Origin: Ignavibacteriota bacterium
Lineage (GTDB): Bacteria > Bacteroidota > Ignavibacteria > Palsa-1295
NCBI GenBank assembly: GCA_025357895.1
Contig: JANYLL010000135.1
Span: 1-16,874, forward strand
DNA length: 16,874 bases
Direction of reading: 5' to 3'
Numbering within the stretch: position 1 is the stretch's first letter; every line of letters begins with the position of its first letter. Position numbers and translations under genes: made by a program. Below the pieces are notes generated by a model. The model did not search any database and had not been told where the DNA came from. It saw only the letters and a list, made by a program, of their open reading frames with translations. Positions 1-9,800 of the stretch are shown piece after piece.

Positions 1-569
1 CTGTCGTATTGCGCAACATGTTCGAAGGCTTCAGAAGCGAGAGCAAGTCTCATCTCATGCGATACGCAGCCTTTGCTCTCCTTAAATTCTTTTATGAAAT
101 CATGATATTGCGAGGGAGCAGTTAGCAGTGCAACGCCTTCATAATTTTTTCCGGCACTTCGCAGCATGGCAGGACCACCTATATCTATATTCTCGATGAT
201 CTCTTCATGAGTTGATCCTTCTTTAGCAAGTGTTGCTTCAAAAGGATAGAGATTGACTACAAGCAGATCGATCGATTCAATGCCATGTTCGCTTGCCTGT
301 GCTGCATGCTCTGCAACATCACGGCGATAGAGCAACCCGCCATGCACCATCGGATGAAGAGTCTTCACTCTGCCATCCATCATTTCGGGAAACTTTGTAA
401 GTTCGCTTACACTTTTTACGGAGAACCCATTATCGTGAAGAAATTTTTCCGTGCCGCCTGTCGAATATAACTCAACTCCGAATGAAGAGAGTGTCTCTGC
501 TAATTCTTTTAAACCACTTTTATCCGAAACGCTTAAGAGCGCTGTTTTGATCTGAATATTTTCAATCAT
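1..569 (-). CDS. purH: Bifunctional AICAR transformylase / IMP cyclohydrolase, N-terminal part (3' end off the window)
   Basis: PurH performs the last two steps of IMP synthesis in the cytoplasm: formylation of AICAR, then ring closure of FAICAR. Only the first 189 codons are present. They cover the MGS-like IMP cyclohydrolase domain. Visible motifs, in order, are ALLSVSDKSGL near the start, STGGTEKFL, the strongly conserved GRVKTLHPMVHGGLLYRRD, DLLVVNLYPFEAT, and ENIDIGGPAMLRSAGKN. These match the family well with no internal stop. The transformylase domain would lie beyond position 1. The ATG at 569 overlaps the TGA that ends the corrected frame of the upstream purN copy (ATGA overlap), which implies translational coupling and fixes the start. 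The identification is secure; the only gap is the missing C-terminal two thirds. Confidence 0.96.
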   Translation of the reverse strand, partial: MIENIQIKTALLSVSDKSGLKELAETLSSFGVELYSTGGTEKFLHDNGFSVKSVSELTKFPEMMDGRVKTLHPMVHGGLLYRRDVAEHAAQASEHGIESIDLLVVNLYPFEATLAKEGSTHEEIIENIDIGGPAMLRSAGKNYEGVALLTAPSQYHDFIKEFKESKGCVSHEMRLALASEAFEHVAQYD

Positions 570-1167
570 GTATTTTTTGATATGCTATCGGCTATCATTT
601 GAATTGCCTTTGGCAAAATTTGATGTTCGATTTTTTTAATGCGCTCAGCAAGCGATTCCGGCGTGTCGGTTTCGTAAACGGGACAGGATTCCTGCAAAAT
701 AATTTCGCCGGAATCATACGCTCCTTCGACGAGATGAACTGAAGCTCCGGATATTTTTTTCTCGCTTCGATAACTGCACTGTGAACATGCAATCCGAACA
801 TTCCACTTCCGCCGAATTCGGGTAATAAAGCCGGATGAACATTAAGAATTCTTCCTTTGTATTTTTCAATTACTGCCTCCGGAAGCTTTTTCATATACCC
901 AGCCAAGGCAATAATATCGATCTTATGATCCCTGAGTATTCGAAGCATCTCGGTTTCGAATTTCAGTGGATCGTTATTGCACTTTAGAAGTGATAGGTGT
1001 ATTGCAGCAATTCCTTTTTTCTTTGCAAAATCAAGCGAACCGGATGTGGAATTATTCGAAATAACTACACCAAGATTCACTCCGCGGAGCGAACCGCTTG
1101 CGATGCTATCATAAATAGCTTCTAAGTTCGAGCCATGCCCCGATGCAAATACGGCAAGTTGCAGCAA
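566..1167 (-). pseudogene. purN: purN copy 1, phosphoribosylglycinamide formyltransferase, broken by a one-base frameshift
   Basis: PurN transfers a formyl group from 10-formyl-THF to GAR in purine synthesis. The frame from 1167 shows VFASGHGSNLEAI at the N-terminus, ISNNSTSG, ALAGYMKKLP and NVHPALLPEFGG, which carries the catalytic Asn and His. At about residue 137 it crosses an A7 run (T754-760 on the plus strand) and falls out of frame; the unshifted frame ends at 595 with unrelated sequence. Adding one base restores SGASVHLVEGAYDSGEIILQ, including the catalytic Asp, and then a C-terminus like that of copy 2. The restored frame is 200 residues and stops at 566 in an ATGA overlap with purH. 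Copy 2 (12157-12774) is clearly similar throughout. The loss could be a homopolymer sequencing error, a real recent lesion, or slippage-dependent expression; the sequence alone does not decide. The clean restored frame argues against long decay. Confidence 0.88.
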
Positions 1168-1198
1168 TCGTTTGCGAAAATTAACGAAAGATTAAATA

Positions 1199-1206
1199 CA
1201 AAGTTA
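1199..1206 (-). promoter_or_regulatory. Candidate Bacteroidota -7 box upstream of purN copy 1
   Basis: On the minus strand this reads TAACTTTG, which fits TAnnTTTG, and it lies 31 bases before the purN copy 1 start. The intact purN copy has TAAATTTG at nearly the same distance, and both are preceded by CCG. I see no TTG at the usual distance upstream, so this is only a candidate. Confidence 0.3.
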
Positions 1207-1301
1207 CGGGAGAGATACCATCTTTTTTCGGAATCGGTTTTTTTAGAAATTATATGAATAAGAAAGACTCCGGTCTCGCGATGACAATAAATCATGACCA
1301 T

Positions 1302-1344
1302 CCTAAAAACTAACAGAGCCGAAAAAATATTTTCGGCTCTGTTA
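1302..1344 (-). terminator. Rho-independent terminator after the three-paralog operon
   Basis: A perfect 15 bp inverted repeat (1311-1325 with 1330-1344) closes a four-base loop. On the minus strand it is followed by GTTTTTAGG, a T tract given by 1302-1310. It lies 39 bases after the stop of the last paralog and before purN copy 1, so it separates the surface operon from the purine genes. Confidence 0.85.
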
Positions 1345-1383
1345 CTGACTCGTATTACGTGGGATTTGAAAATCACGAAATTT

Positions 1384-2145
1384 TTAGAATTCGAAAGCAG
1401 ATATTGAAATATCATTTAGTATAGTATTACTTCCGGCATTGCCAGTTGCTTGAAGAGCAATATCGAGCCAATATGTTCCGGGAGCGAGACCTGATGGAAT
1501 ACCATTCAAATCGAATGGAAAAATGTCTTGAGGGTTGCTTTGCTGAAAAGTAACCGGTTGTCCTATGACATTTGCTCCTACGGGAGGGGCGGCGTTCCAT
1601 GCCGGTGCAGCTCCTGTTCCATAGTAAACTTGCATAATACCACCGCCATTAGGATTAGTATTTTGTATGTCTCCGGAAATAATGATCATCATACGGCCTG
1701 TGCTATTAATGTGTATTGAACCAGCCAGTCCCTGCATTACTGTATTGCCAGTAGGGGGGGTACCAAGGCCGCCATTTGGAGAGGGCGGAGTTGATTGAGT
1801 GAAGCCACCGGTGCCGAATCCGTTACCTTGGGATATGTTTATCGTACCTGCGCCATTAGTGATAGTAATCGAAGTTCCTCCGCTTAACGTATGTGGAACT
1901 GGATTAGCGCCTGTCGACCCAATAAGCAATTGCCCATTTGTCATAGGCGTAGGTGATGCCAGCAGTGTTCCGCCCACATCCGGAAACGTAAATACTTGAT
2001 TTGCAGTGAGCGGACTGAACGGTTGTAAGGTTAGTGTAAAATGACCACCAGGATTATACATCATCATTGAAGTATTATTCAAATGTTGCGCAAACAGCGC
2101 TGAGGTAATGCTTAGGAACAGTGCCGATAAAATTGCGAATTTCAT
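1384..2145 (-). CDS. Secreted fibre-type protein, paralog 1 of 3 (unknown function)
   Basis: This is a 253-residue protein with a Sec signal peptide (hydrophobic ITSALFAQ end, cleavage likely after residue 19 or 20). The mature part has two regions. Residues about 20-100 contain FTFPDVGGTLLASPTPM, then NGQLLIGSTGANP and TSITITNGAGTI; this text recurs in fibre or adhesin proteins of Bacteroidota and phages. A Pro/Ser/Gly-rich linker (about 105-130) leads to a C-terminal region of about 120 residues with MIIISGDIQ, YYGTGAAPAWNAAP, FPFDLNGIPSGLAPGTYW and a final beta strand ending in FEF. I read the C-terminal region as a beta-sandwich, which is inference. It shares architecture and much of its sequence with the next two genes; the 30-base gap to the upstream paralog implies cotranscription. 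It ends just before a strong terminator. The exact role (pilus or fibre subunit, adhesin, matrix protein) is unknown. Confidence 0.85.
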   Translation of the reverse strand: MKFAILSALFLSITSALFAQHLNNTSMMMYNPGGHFTLTLQPFSPLTANQVFTFPDVGGTLLASPTPMTNGQLLIGSTGANPVPHTLSGGTSITITNGAGTINISQGNGFGTGGFTQSTPPSPNGGLGTPPTGNTVMQGLAGSIHINSTGRMMIIISGDIQNTNPNGGGIMQVYYGTGAAPAWNAAPPVGANVIGQPVTFQQSNPQDIFPFDLNGIPSGLAPGTYWLDIALQATGNAGSNTILNDISISAFEF

Positions 2146-2175
2146 ATTATGAAAAGAATTGAAAAAATTGTGTGC

Positions 2176-2940
2176 TTAGAATTCAATAATAGATACGGAG
2201 ACATCATTCACAGAAGCATTACCGGCAACGGTGGACTGAAGACTGATGTCAACCCAATACGTCGTATTTTGTACAAGACCGGTCGCAATAGCATTTAAAT
2301 CGAACGGGATAACGCTTCCCGTGAACTTTAATCCAAAATTAATAGCTGAGCCAACAGCAGCTCCTACAACAGCAGCACCATTTGCCGGTGCAGCGCCTGT
2401 ACCGTAACGAATTTGCATTATACCACCACCACCATTAGCATTCCCCTGTGCATCACCGGAAATAATAATCATGACTCGGCCGGTAGTGTTTGCGGGGGTT
2501 ATTGCACCATTCAGTCCCATCATAACCGCTGCCCCGGGGAAGACCGGAGCACTATTCGGATTAGGAGGGTTAGACTGAGAAAATGCACCGCCATTTGTAG
2601 CCGCTGCAGTTGAGGAAATGGTGATCGTTCCTGGTCCGTTGGTGATAGTAATCAAGTTTCCAACGCCATTTGCGGTAATATTTGATGCTACAGGGTTAAT
2701 GCCTGTCGAACCAATTAGCACCTGACCATTTGTCATAAGACTGGGGGATACCACGAGCGTACCGCTCTCATCCGGAAAAGTGAATACTCTATTATTAGTA
2801 AGCGGGCTAAACGGAATCAACTGTAGTGTATGCGCTCCTATGGGATCATACATCAGCATTGATGTATTATTCAAATGTTGTGCAAATAATGCTGAGTTGA
2901 TGCTCAGGAGAAGTGCTGCAAAAAAAAGTAAAAATTTCAT
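2176..2940 (-). CDS. Secreted fibre-type protein, paralog 2 of 3 (unknown function)
   Basis: This is a 254-residue paralog of its two neighbours. I chose the ATG at 2940 over an in-frame one at 3087 because it begins a clear signal peptide (MKFLLFFAALLLSI, ending LFAQ) that aligns with both paralogs; the longer form would run well into the upstream gene. The mature N-terminal region repeats HLNNTSMLMYDP, FTFPDESGTLVVSPSLM, NGQVLIGSTGINP and LITITNGPGTITI. The C-terminal region has MMGLNGAITPANTTGRVMI, IRYGTGAAPANGAA, VIPFDLNAIATGL and a final VSIIEF. The RYGTGAAPANGAA plus PFDLNAI pattern is one I recall from phage and bacterial fibre-tip proteins, unverified here. There is no obvious Shine-Dalgarno. 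The gaps to the flanking paralogs are 25 and 30 bases, so one transcript is likely. Confidence 0.85.
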   Translation of the reverse strand: MKFLLFFAALLLSINSALFAQHLNNTSMLMYDPIGAHTLQLIPFSPLTNNRVFTFPDESGTLVVSPSLMTNGQVLIGSTGINPVASNITANGVGNLITITNGPGTITISSTAAATNGGAFSQSNPPNPNSAPVFPGAAVMMGLNGAITPANTTGRVMIIISGDAQGNANGGGGIMQIRYGTGAAPANGAAVVGAAVGSAINFGLKFTGSVIPFDLNAIATGLVQNTTYWVDISLQSTVAGNASVNDVSVSIIEF

Positions 2941-2965
2941 AAGATTATTCAAATTAGCATAACGC

Positions 2966-3730
2966 TTAAAATTCAGTTGCCGAGATCGTAATATTGTGCA
3001 AAGCAGCAGTACTTCCGGCTGTATTTGCTTTGAGAGCAATGTCGATCCAGTAGGTTCCTGAAGCAAGCGCAGCTGCAGGGATACCATTTAAATCGATTGG
3101 CACAATAAAGTTCTTGTTCGTTTCAAAAAACGTAAGCGTTGGGACAACGGCAACTCCTCCATGACCGCCTGGGGCATCGCCATAAGCTGGCGCCACGGCG
3201 CCTGGGCCATAGTAAATTTGCATGACAGCGCCGCTATTATTTTTACTATCTTGAATATAGCCGGATATAATGATCATCATATGACTATTGTTATGAACGA
3301 TATTTACTGTACCTGCCAGTCCCATCATAATCGGTGCAGCAGCAGGGGCCACGGGAGCCGGATCTCCCGGAGTCGATTCACCAAATCCACCGGATCCAAA
3401 CCCTACATTTGAGGCTATAGTGATCGTACCTGCGCCATTGGTGATCGTAATTCCGTTTCCTGCTGTAAGCGTTGTCTGGTTAGGATTATGGCCTGTCCAG
3501 CCAATAAGCAACTGACCATTTGTCATAGGCGTGGGAGATACCAGCAGTGTACCGCTCTCATCCGGAAACGTAAATACTCGATTTGCAGTAAGCGGACTAA
3601 ACGGTTGCAAGGTTAGCGTAAAATTACCGCCAGGATCATACATCAGCATTGATGTATTATTGAGATGCTGGGCAAACAGTACTGAGGTAATGCTCAGGAA
3701 CAGTACCACAAAAAACATTACGAATTTCAT
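2966..3730 (-). CDS. Secreted fibre-type protein, paralog 3 of 3, first gene of the operon (unknown function)
   Basis: This is a 254-residue paralog and the promoter-proximal gene. The start at 3730 gives the signal peptide MKFVMFFVVLFLSITS ending LFAQ, aligned with paralogs 1 and 2; the in-frame ATG at 3781 would abut the terminator stem at 3782 and place extra residues before the signal. The mature part carries FTFPDESGTLLVSPTPM, NGQLLIGWTGHNP, NGITITNGAGTITI and a Pro/Ala-rich linker. The C-terminal region has MIIISGYIQDSKNNSG, YYGPGAVAPAYGDAPGG, FIVPIDLNGIP and ends ISATEF. Gene and signal-peptide DNA is most similar to paralog 1 in the first 200 bases and diverges towards the 3' end. A hairpin at 3782-3808 separates it from the giant gene, so it probably has its own promoter. 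The function is unknown; it may be a companion of the giant surface protein. Confidence 0.85.
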   Translation of the reverse strand: MKFVMFFVVLFLSITSVLFAQHLNNTSMLMYDPGGNFTLTLQPFSPLTANRVFTFPDESGTLLVSPTPMTNGQLLIGWTGHNPNQTTLTAGNGITITNGAGTITIASNVGFGSGGFGESTPGDPAPVAPAAAPIMMGLAGTVNIVHNNSHMMIIISGYIQDSKNNSGAVMQIYYGPGAVAPAYGDAPGGHGGVAVVPTLTFFETNKNFIVPIDLNGIPAAALASGTYWIDIALKANTAGSTAALHNITISATEF

Positions 3731-3754
3731 ACAATCGAATTTAAAAAGATTTGT

Positions 3755-3781
3755 TAAATTTAGGTTAACTGCATTAAGCAA
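3755..3781 (-). promoter_or_regulatory. Weak candidate promoter for the three-paralog operon
   Basis: On the minus strand a TTG (3781-3779) is followed after 16 bases by TAAATTTA (3762-3755), one mismatch from TAnnTTTG. It sits just after the terminator hairpin and 24 bases before the paralog 3 start. The spacing is slightly short for this class, so this is tentative. Confidence 0.22.
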
Positions 3782-3808
3782 GGGTCCCGAAAAATGACTT
3801 CGGGACCC
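3782..3808 (-). terminator. Hairpin terminator after the giant surface-protein gene
   Basis: A perfect 10 bp GC-rich inverted repeat (3782-3791 with 3799-3808) with a seven-base loop begins 10 bases after the giant gene's stop codon on the minus strand. The following T tract is short (TTGCTTAA), so termination may be partial and allow some read-through into the paralog operon. Confidence 0.65.
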
Positions 3809-3818
3809 AATATTTTAT

Positions 3819-6800
3819 TTACGGTCCGATACGCTGCCAAGCACCTGCAGCAACAATGAATGTTGCCGTTGCTCCTGAATTGATCACCATTCCAGTTGTA
3901 GCTTGAGCATCACCATTGTAAATATAGATGATTCGTCCGTTATCGGCAGCGGCAACAGCCGGCATTGTAACGGCATTTGCGGCGGCTGCACCATCATCCT
4001 GAATTTCGACGATCGAAACTCCGGTCGGAATCGTAATAGCTGCTCCCGCATTGACTTGTCCGTACGAAAGCTTTGTCACACCTGTTGTGACCGTTAAGCT
4101 GCCCGTTTTAGTCATACCCGAAGCAAAGATATCTCCATCAACGGCAAGGTCCCAATGGGCGCTTCCAATAGGATCGGCAGCGAGGGCATCTATTGCGCCA
4201 TTGATGCGCATCCATTGCAACGAGCTGGAATTACCCATGATTGTCGCAAAAGGAGCGCTTGTATTAATATTCGTAGCACCGAGAATATTATTTGATCCGC
4301 CGGCGACACTAGCCGTAATATTATTCTGGCCTGTTGCACTATTTGCATTGAGATTATTCTGACCGCCAGCGCCATTAGCATTCAGATTGTTCTGACCGGA
4401 TCCACTCGTCCCTAAGACGTTATTTCCAGTTGTTGCAGTCATACTATTTCCTGTTTGACCAGTCAACTGGTTCTGTGCAGCAGAGGCTGTCAGAACGTTG
4501 TTACCTGTCGTCGCTGTGACAGTATTACCAGTTTGTCCTGTTAACTGGTTCAGAGCCGCTGAGGCAGCAATAGTATTATTACCTGTCGTTGCAGTCATAG
4601 AATTGCCTGTCTGACCGGTAAACTGGTTCTGAGCAGCCGAAGCTGTCATCACGTTATTACCTGTAGTTGCAGTAATCGTATTGCCTGTCTGACCAGTAAG
4701 CTGGTTCTGAGCAGCCGAAGCTGTCATCACGTTATTACCCGTAGTTGCAGTAATAGTATTACCTGTCTGTCCAGTAAGCTGATTCTGAGCAGCTGTTGCA
4801 TTTATAGCATTATTGCCAGTCGTTGCAGTAATAGTATTACCTGTCTGACCAGTAAGCTGATTCTGTGCTGCCGAGGCAGTGAGGGTATTATTGCCTGTAT
4901 TTGCAGTCATAAAATTACCTGTCTGACCGGTGATTTGGTTTTGTCCGGCTGAAGCACTAATAGTATTATTGCCTGTTGTTGCAGTCATAGAATTACCTGT
5001 CTGGCCTGTGATCTGATTTTGACCGGCTGAGGAAGTATAAGTATTATTGCCGGTAGTCGCAGTGATAGCATTACCTGTTTGGCCTGTTAACTGGTTCTGT
5101 GCTGCTGAAGCCGTAAGGACGTTGTTGCCTGTTGTGGCAGTTATCGTATTGCCGGTCTGTCCGGTCAATTGATTTTGAGCTGATGAAGCAGTGATGACGT
5201 TATTGCTTGTTGTCGCAGTAATGGTATTACCTGTCTGACCGGTGATCTGGTTCTGCGCGGCTGAGGCAGCAATCACGTTGTTACCAGTTGTCGCAGTAAT
5301 AGTATTGCCTGTTTGACCTGTCAACTGGTTTTGAATATGCGAATTGATCGAAGTTATACCACTATTTGCCGTATTGCCGATCGTCACAGCTCCGGTGCTT
5401 GTACCGGTATTGATCTGTGTAGGATTATTCGCTGCGTGTTCGACATCGCCATTATTGATATTTGTTGCTCCAACAACGTCAAGTGTAACTTCAGGAAGTA
5501 TTGCAAGAGAGAAGGGGAATCCAACTCCGAGACGATTATTGGTATAATCCCAGAAGAGATTCGTATTTCCAGCGAGTTGTTTGTTCGCATCAGGGAATAC
5601 GATCTGTCCAGGGGTAAGTGAAGCAACTACAGAGTTATTCGCTCTGAGCAAACCGCTGATATACATATCTCCGGTGAGATTGACGTCCCAATTTGAACTT
5701 CCGGCAAGATCGGTAGATACTGCATCGGCCACTCCATTGATATTAAACCAACGGTGTGATGACAAGTTACCCATCGTCGTCAGGAAGAATGCAGTCGCAT
5801 TAATATTCGTTGCACCGAGAATATTATTTGAACCACCAGCCACATTAGCAGTGATGTTATTCTGACCGGTTGCACTATTAGCGTTCAAATTATTCTGACC
5901 GCCTGAGCCATTCGAATTCAAATTATTCTGTCCTGCGCCATTTGTCGTTAAGACGTTATTGCCTGTGGTAGCAGTCATGGTATTACCTGTTCCGCCGGTA
6001 ATGTTATTCTGTGTAGCGGCGCCAATGGTATTAGTTGTGCCGGTAGCACTGAGGGTATTGTTCGGAGCAGTCGTTGTCGTTGAGACACTGGAATTGATCG
6101 ATACTGCGCCGCCAACACCGGTATTACCGATCGTCGTCGTGCCTGTGCTTGTTCCGGTCGAAATCTGCGTATTGGCATTGAAATTATTGTTGATATTCGT
6201 ATTGCCTTTAACATCCAGCGTAACTGCAGGAGTATTCGTACCGATACCGAGACGCTTATTCGTATTATCCCAGAACAGATTAGCATCGCCGATAAGCTGT
6301 TTATTCGCATCCGGAAATACGACCTGACCAGTAGTTAGATTGGCAGCTACCATATTATTGGCACTGAGCAATCCGCTAATCCATGCGTCGCCATTAACAA
6401 CGAGATCCCAAACGGTAGGATTAACACCAAGCGAATTTCCCGGTACGGCATCCAAGAAACCATTAACAAAGAGACGCTGCTGTGAAGCGGCGTTCGTCGT
6501 ACCGATAGTCGTCAATCCATTGGCACCACTGCTGGTATTAATATTCGTTGCGCCGGTGCTTGTACCGGTATTGATATTCGTCGTAAAGTTAGGAGTAATA
6601 TGAAGAGCTGTTGCATCACCATTATTGATGTTCGTATTGCCGATCACATCGAGTTTGACATCAGGCACCGTAACACCGATACCGACATTAGCATCAGCTG
6701 CCGCACCGTTCGTGCCATTGATAGCTCCGATAATAACAGTGTTACTTGCACCTGCCGAAGCTTTAGTACCAATAGCAGTTGCATTTGAGAAATCACCCGA

Positions 6801-9800
6801 AGCATTTGCATTCGAACCGAGGAACGTATTATTTGTACCGGTTGCAATACCACCCGTCGTATTGGCTCCAATAAAAGTATTATTCGTGCCTGTCGTATTC
6901 GAGAGACCTGCATTCCAACCTAAAGCCGAGTTATTATCAGTTGCAGTAGCAGCATTTGAATTTTTCAAAGCATTACCACCGACTGCAGTGTTCTGATTTC
7001 CACTTACATTAGCATTCAGTGCGCTATTACCGATGCCGACGTTATTAGTGCCGGTAGTATTGACTGTCAATACCGGACTGCCTATTGCAACGTTGGAAGC
7101 GCCGGATGTAATTGCAGTAGCTGCATTATTACCTACAGCAACGTTGCTGCTTCCGGAAGCAGCGCCAGTTCCCATTGCACCTGAACCGACGGCGACGTTA
7201 TTGCTGCCATTTCCATTTGCGTTTGCCATTGCGCTATTACCGACAGCTGTATTACCTCCACCAGTGGTATTTGTCTGTAGAGCACCTGAACCGAGAGCAG
7301 TATTTGAGCTACCTGCTGTATTAGCGTTGCCGGAATTAATTCCAAAGAATGAGTTGGAACCGCCTGTCGTATTAGCTGCTCCACTTAAAGCGCCAACTGC
7401 CGTATTTCCAGCTGCTGCCAAACCTGCTGCTGTAAGAGCTCCGTTACCAACTGCAACGTTATTAATATTAGCAGCATTATTGCCATTACCCATCGCATTG
7501 ATACCAACAGCAGTATTGTTAGCGCCGGCTTGACTTGCTGAAAGAGCGCTACCGCCGACAGCTGTGTTGCCAGAGCCGCTCGTATTAGCAGTCATCGCGC
7601 TTGAGCCAACTGCAGTGTTACTGTTTCCATTCAGATTGCTTGGCAATGATGAATTTCCGAGAGCAGTATTAAAATTACCTGTTGTATTAGATGCCAATGA
7701 ACCTGTTCCAAATGCAGCATTTCCACCACCAGTAGTAACTGCCAGCAATGCATTTTGTCCAACACCAGTATTGCTTGTGCCGATACCAGCAGCAAAATTA
7801 CCGGCATTCGTGCCTGCAAAGAAATTACTTACGCCACCCCAAGTATGGATAAGGCGTGAGTTATTCTGAGAGATATATCCTGTAAGAATACCACCGGCAT
7901 TCACTGCGCCTGTAGTCGGAATATCAAGTGCGCCTGTTCCGCGCGCAGCAGCGACTAAATTACCCGCCGTACCGGTCTGAAGAACAATATCTTTCAAAGC
8001 AGTTGCAGCAAAAAGAGTCAGGTTATTCGTCCAGCCACTGATAATATTATTCGCGCCGACAACAGAACCATCGATAATGATAGAAGCAGTACCTGCTTTC
8101 AAAATTCCTGCGATCTGTGCATCACCTTGATCATAAAAATCCCAACCGTTATCCGGTCCGTTTGTATATGGTGATGCTCCACCAAGATCAGTAAGAGCTA
8201 TACCATTGACTTCAAGTCTGCTGTTTGCGCTTGCAATCGTATTACCGAAAAGAGCACGCCCACCAATACCTGCAGGTTGAATATCGAGATTAGTCGGCCC
8301 CGTTCCTTGATTAATAGATTGAATAGTACCATGATTCAATGTGGTATTATATCCAAGCTCGAGCATATTCGTTGTTGAAGCTAACGATGTAATGATGACC
8401 TGATGACCATCTCCGTTGGCTGCAGCATCGTTGCTTGTCACCTGAAGCTTATTGGCAACTGCATTGGCAGTGCTTGTTCCTACCAGCAAGAATTTGCTTG
8501 CATTATTCCAGAAAAGCTGAGGATCGCCGATAAGCTGATCATTAGCATCCGGGAATACGACTTGCCCAGGGGTAAGGGAAGATACTACGGCATTCTGAGA
8601 TCTGATGATACCGTCCATATAGAGGTCACCGTTGAGTCTGACATCCCATAAGGCGCTTGTAGCGATTGTTGTTGAAAGAGCATCATTGGCGACTCCATTA
8701 ATATTAAACCACCGGTTCGATGTCGAATTTCCCATCGTCGTCAGGAAATATGCTGTGGTATTGATATTTGTTGCGCCAAGAATATTATTCGATCCGCCAG
8801 CAACGTTGGCAGTAATATTATTCTGACCGGTTGCACTATTAGCGTTAAGATTATTCTGTCCGCCCGCGCCGTTTGAATTCAAGTTGTTCTGACCTGCGCC
8901 ATTAGTCGTCAATACGTTATTTCCTGTCGTAGCAGTCATTGTATTGCCTGTTCCACCGGTAAGATCATTATGAGCTGCAGCTGTCAACGTGTTGCTATTT
9001 GTTGTTGCTGTCATTGTATTACCAGTCTGTCCCGTGATCTGGTTTTGGGCTGCTGATGCAGTAATGACATTATTTCCGGTTGTCGCTGTGATAGTATTTC
9101 CAGTTTGTCCGGTAATCTGATTTTGCGCTGCCGATGCAGTAATTACGTTATTTCCTGTCGTGGCAGTCACCGTGTTGCCTGTTCCACCGGTAAGATCATT
9201 GTGCGCTGCAGCCGTCAATGTGTTACTGTTAGCCGTAGCGATCATCGAATTGCCCGTACCGCCTGTGATGGTATTCGTCGTAGCTGCCGTGATAGTATTT
9301 GCTGCTGCCGATGCAGTGATTGCATTATTGCCTGTCGTTGCAGTTATCGTATTACCGGTTTGTCCGGTAAGGGTATTTTGTGCAGCCGTTGCATTTAAAT
9401 TATTTCCACCCGCGCCGGTAGCTATATATGTATTAGTTGGAGATGTCTCTGTTATCGATGCACTCGAATTGATTGAGACTGCTCCGCCAACTCCGGTGTT
9501 GCCGATCGTCGTTGTTCCAGTGCTTGTTCCGGTATTGATCTGCGTATTAAAGTTTGCAGTGTGCAGTGCATCGCCATTATTGATGTTCGTTTTGCCGACT
9601 ACATCAAGAGTAACTTCGGGAATCGAAACAAGATTGAACGGGAATCCAACTCCAAGGCGATTATTGGTATAATCCCAAAAGAGATTAGTGTTGCCGGCTA
9701 ACTGTGAGTTAGCATCCGGAAATACAACTTGACCCGGTACAAGCCCGGTGATAGTTGCCGAAGCACCCTTTATCATACCCGTTGCAAGAATATCACCATC

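Noticed and set aside
1122..1415. 97-codon minus-strand open frame between purN copy 1 and the paralog operon.
   Set aside because: It spans a perfect terminator hairpin and overlaps both neighbours, with no protein-like pattern.
2941..3087. Longer version of paralog 2 starting at 3087 (and of paralog 3 at 3781).
   Set aside because: The signal peptides begin at 2940 and 3730 and align across all three paralogs. The 3087 extension overlaps the upstream gene, and the 3781 extension begins directly against the terminator stem.
4398..5333. Regular 78 bp repeats as a possible CRISPR array.
   Set aside because: The repeats are continuous coding units without unique spacers, divergence follows codon positions, and no cas gene is present.
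6625..7533. Long plus-strand open frames rich in Val, Ala, Leu and Pro opposite the giant gene (also 5959-6327, 9160-9672, 10054-10464, 10849-11223).
   Set aside because: They are mirror images of the Asn/Thr/Gly repeat codons, which rarely produce antisense stops. They lack start contexts and resemble no protein; the minus frame has a signal peptide, promoter and terminator.
4130..7772. RTX-type calcium-binding repeats or phage origin for the Gly/Asn-rich regions.
   Set aside because: No GGxGxDxLx nonapeptides are seen, and no capsid, tail, portal, integrase or lysis genes occur in the window. The fibre-like text alone does not make a prophage.
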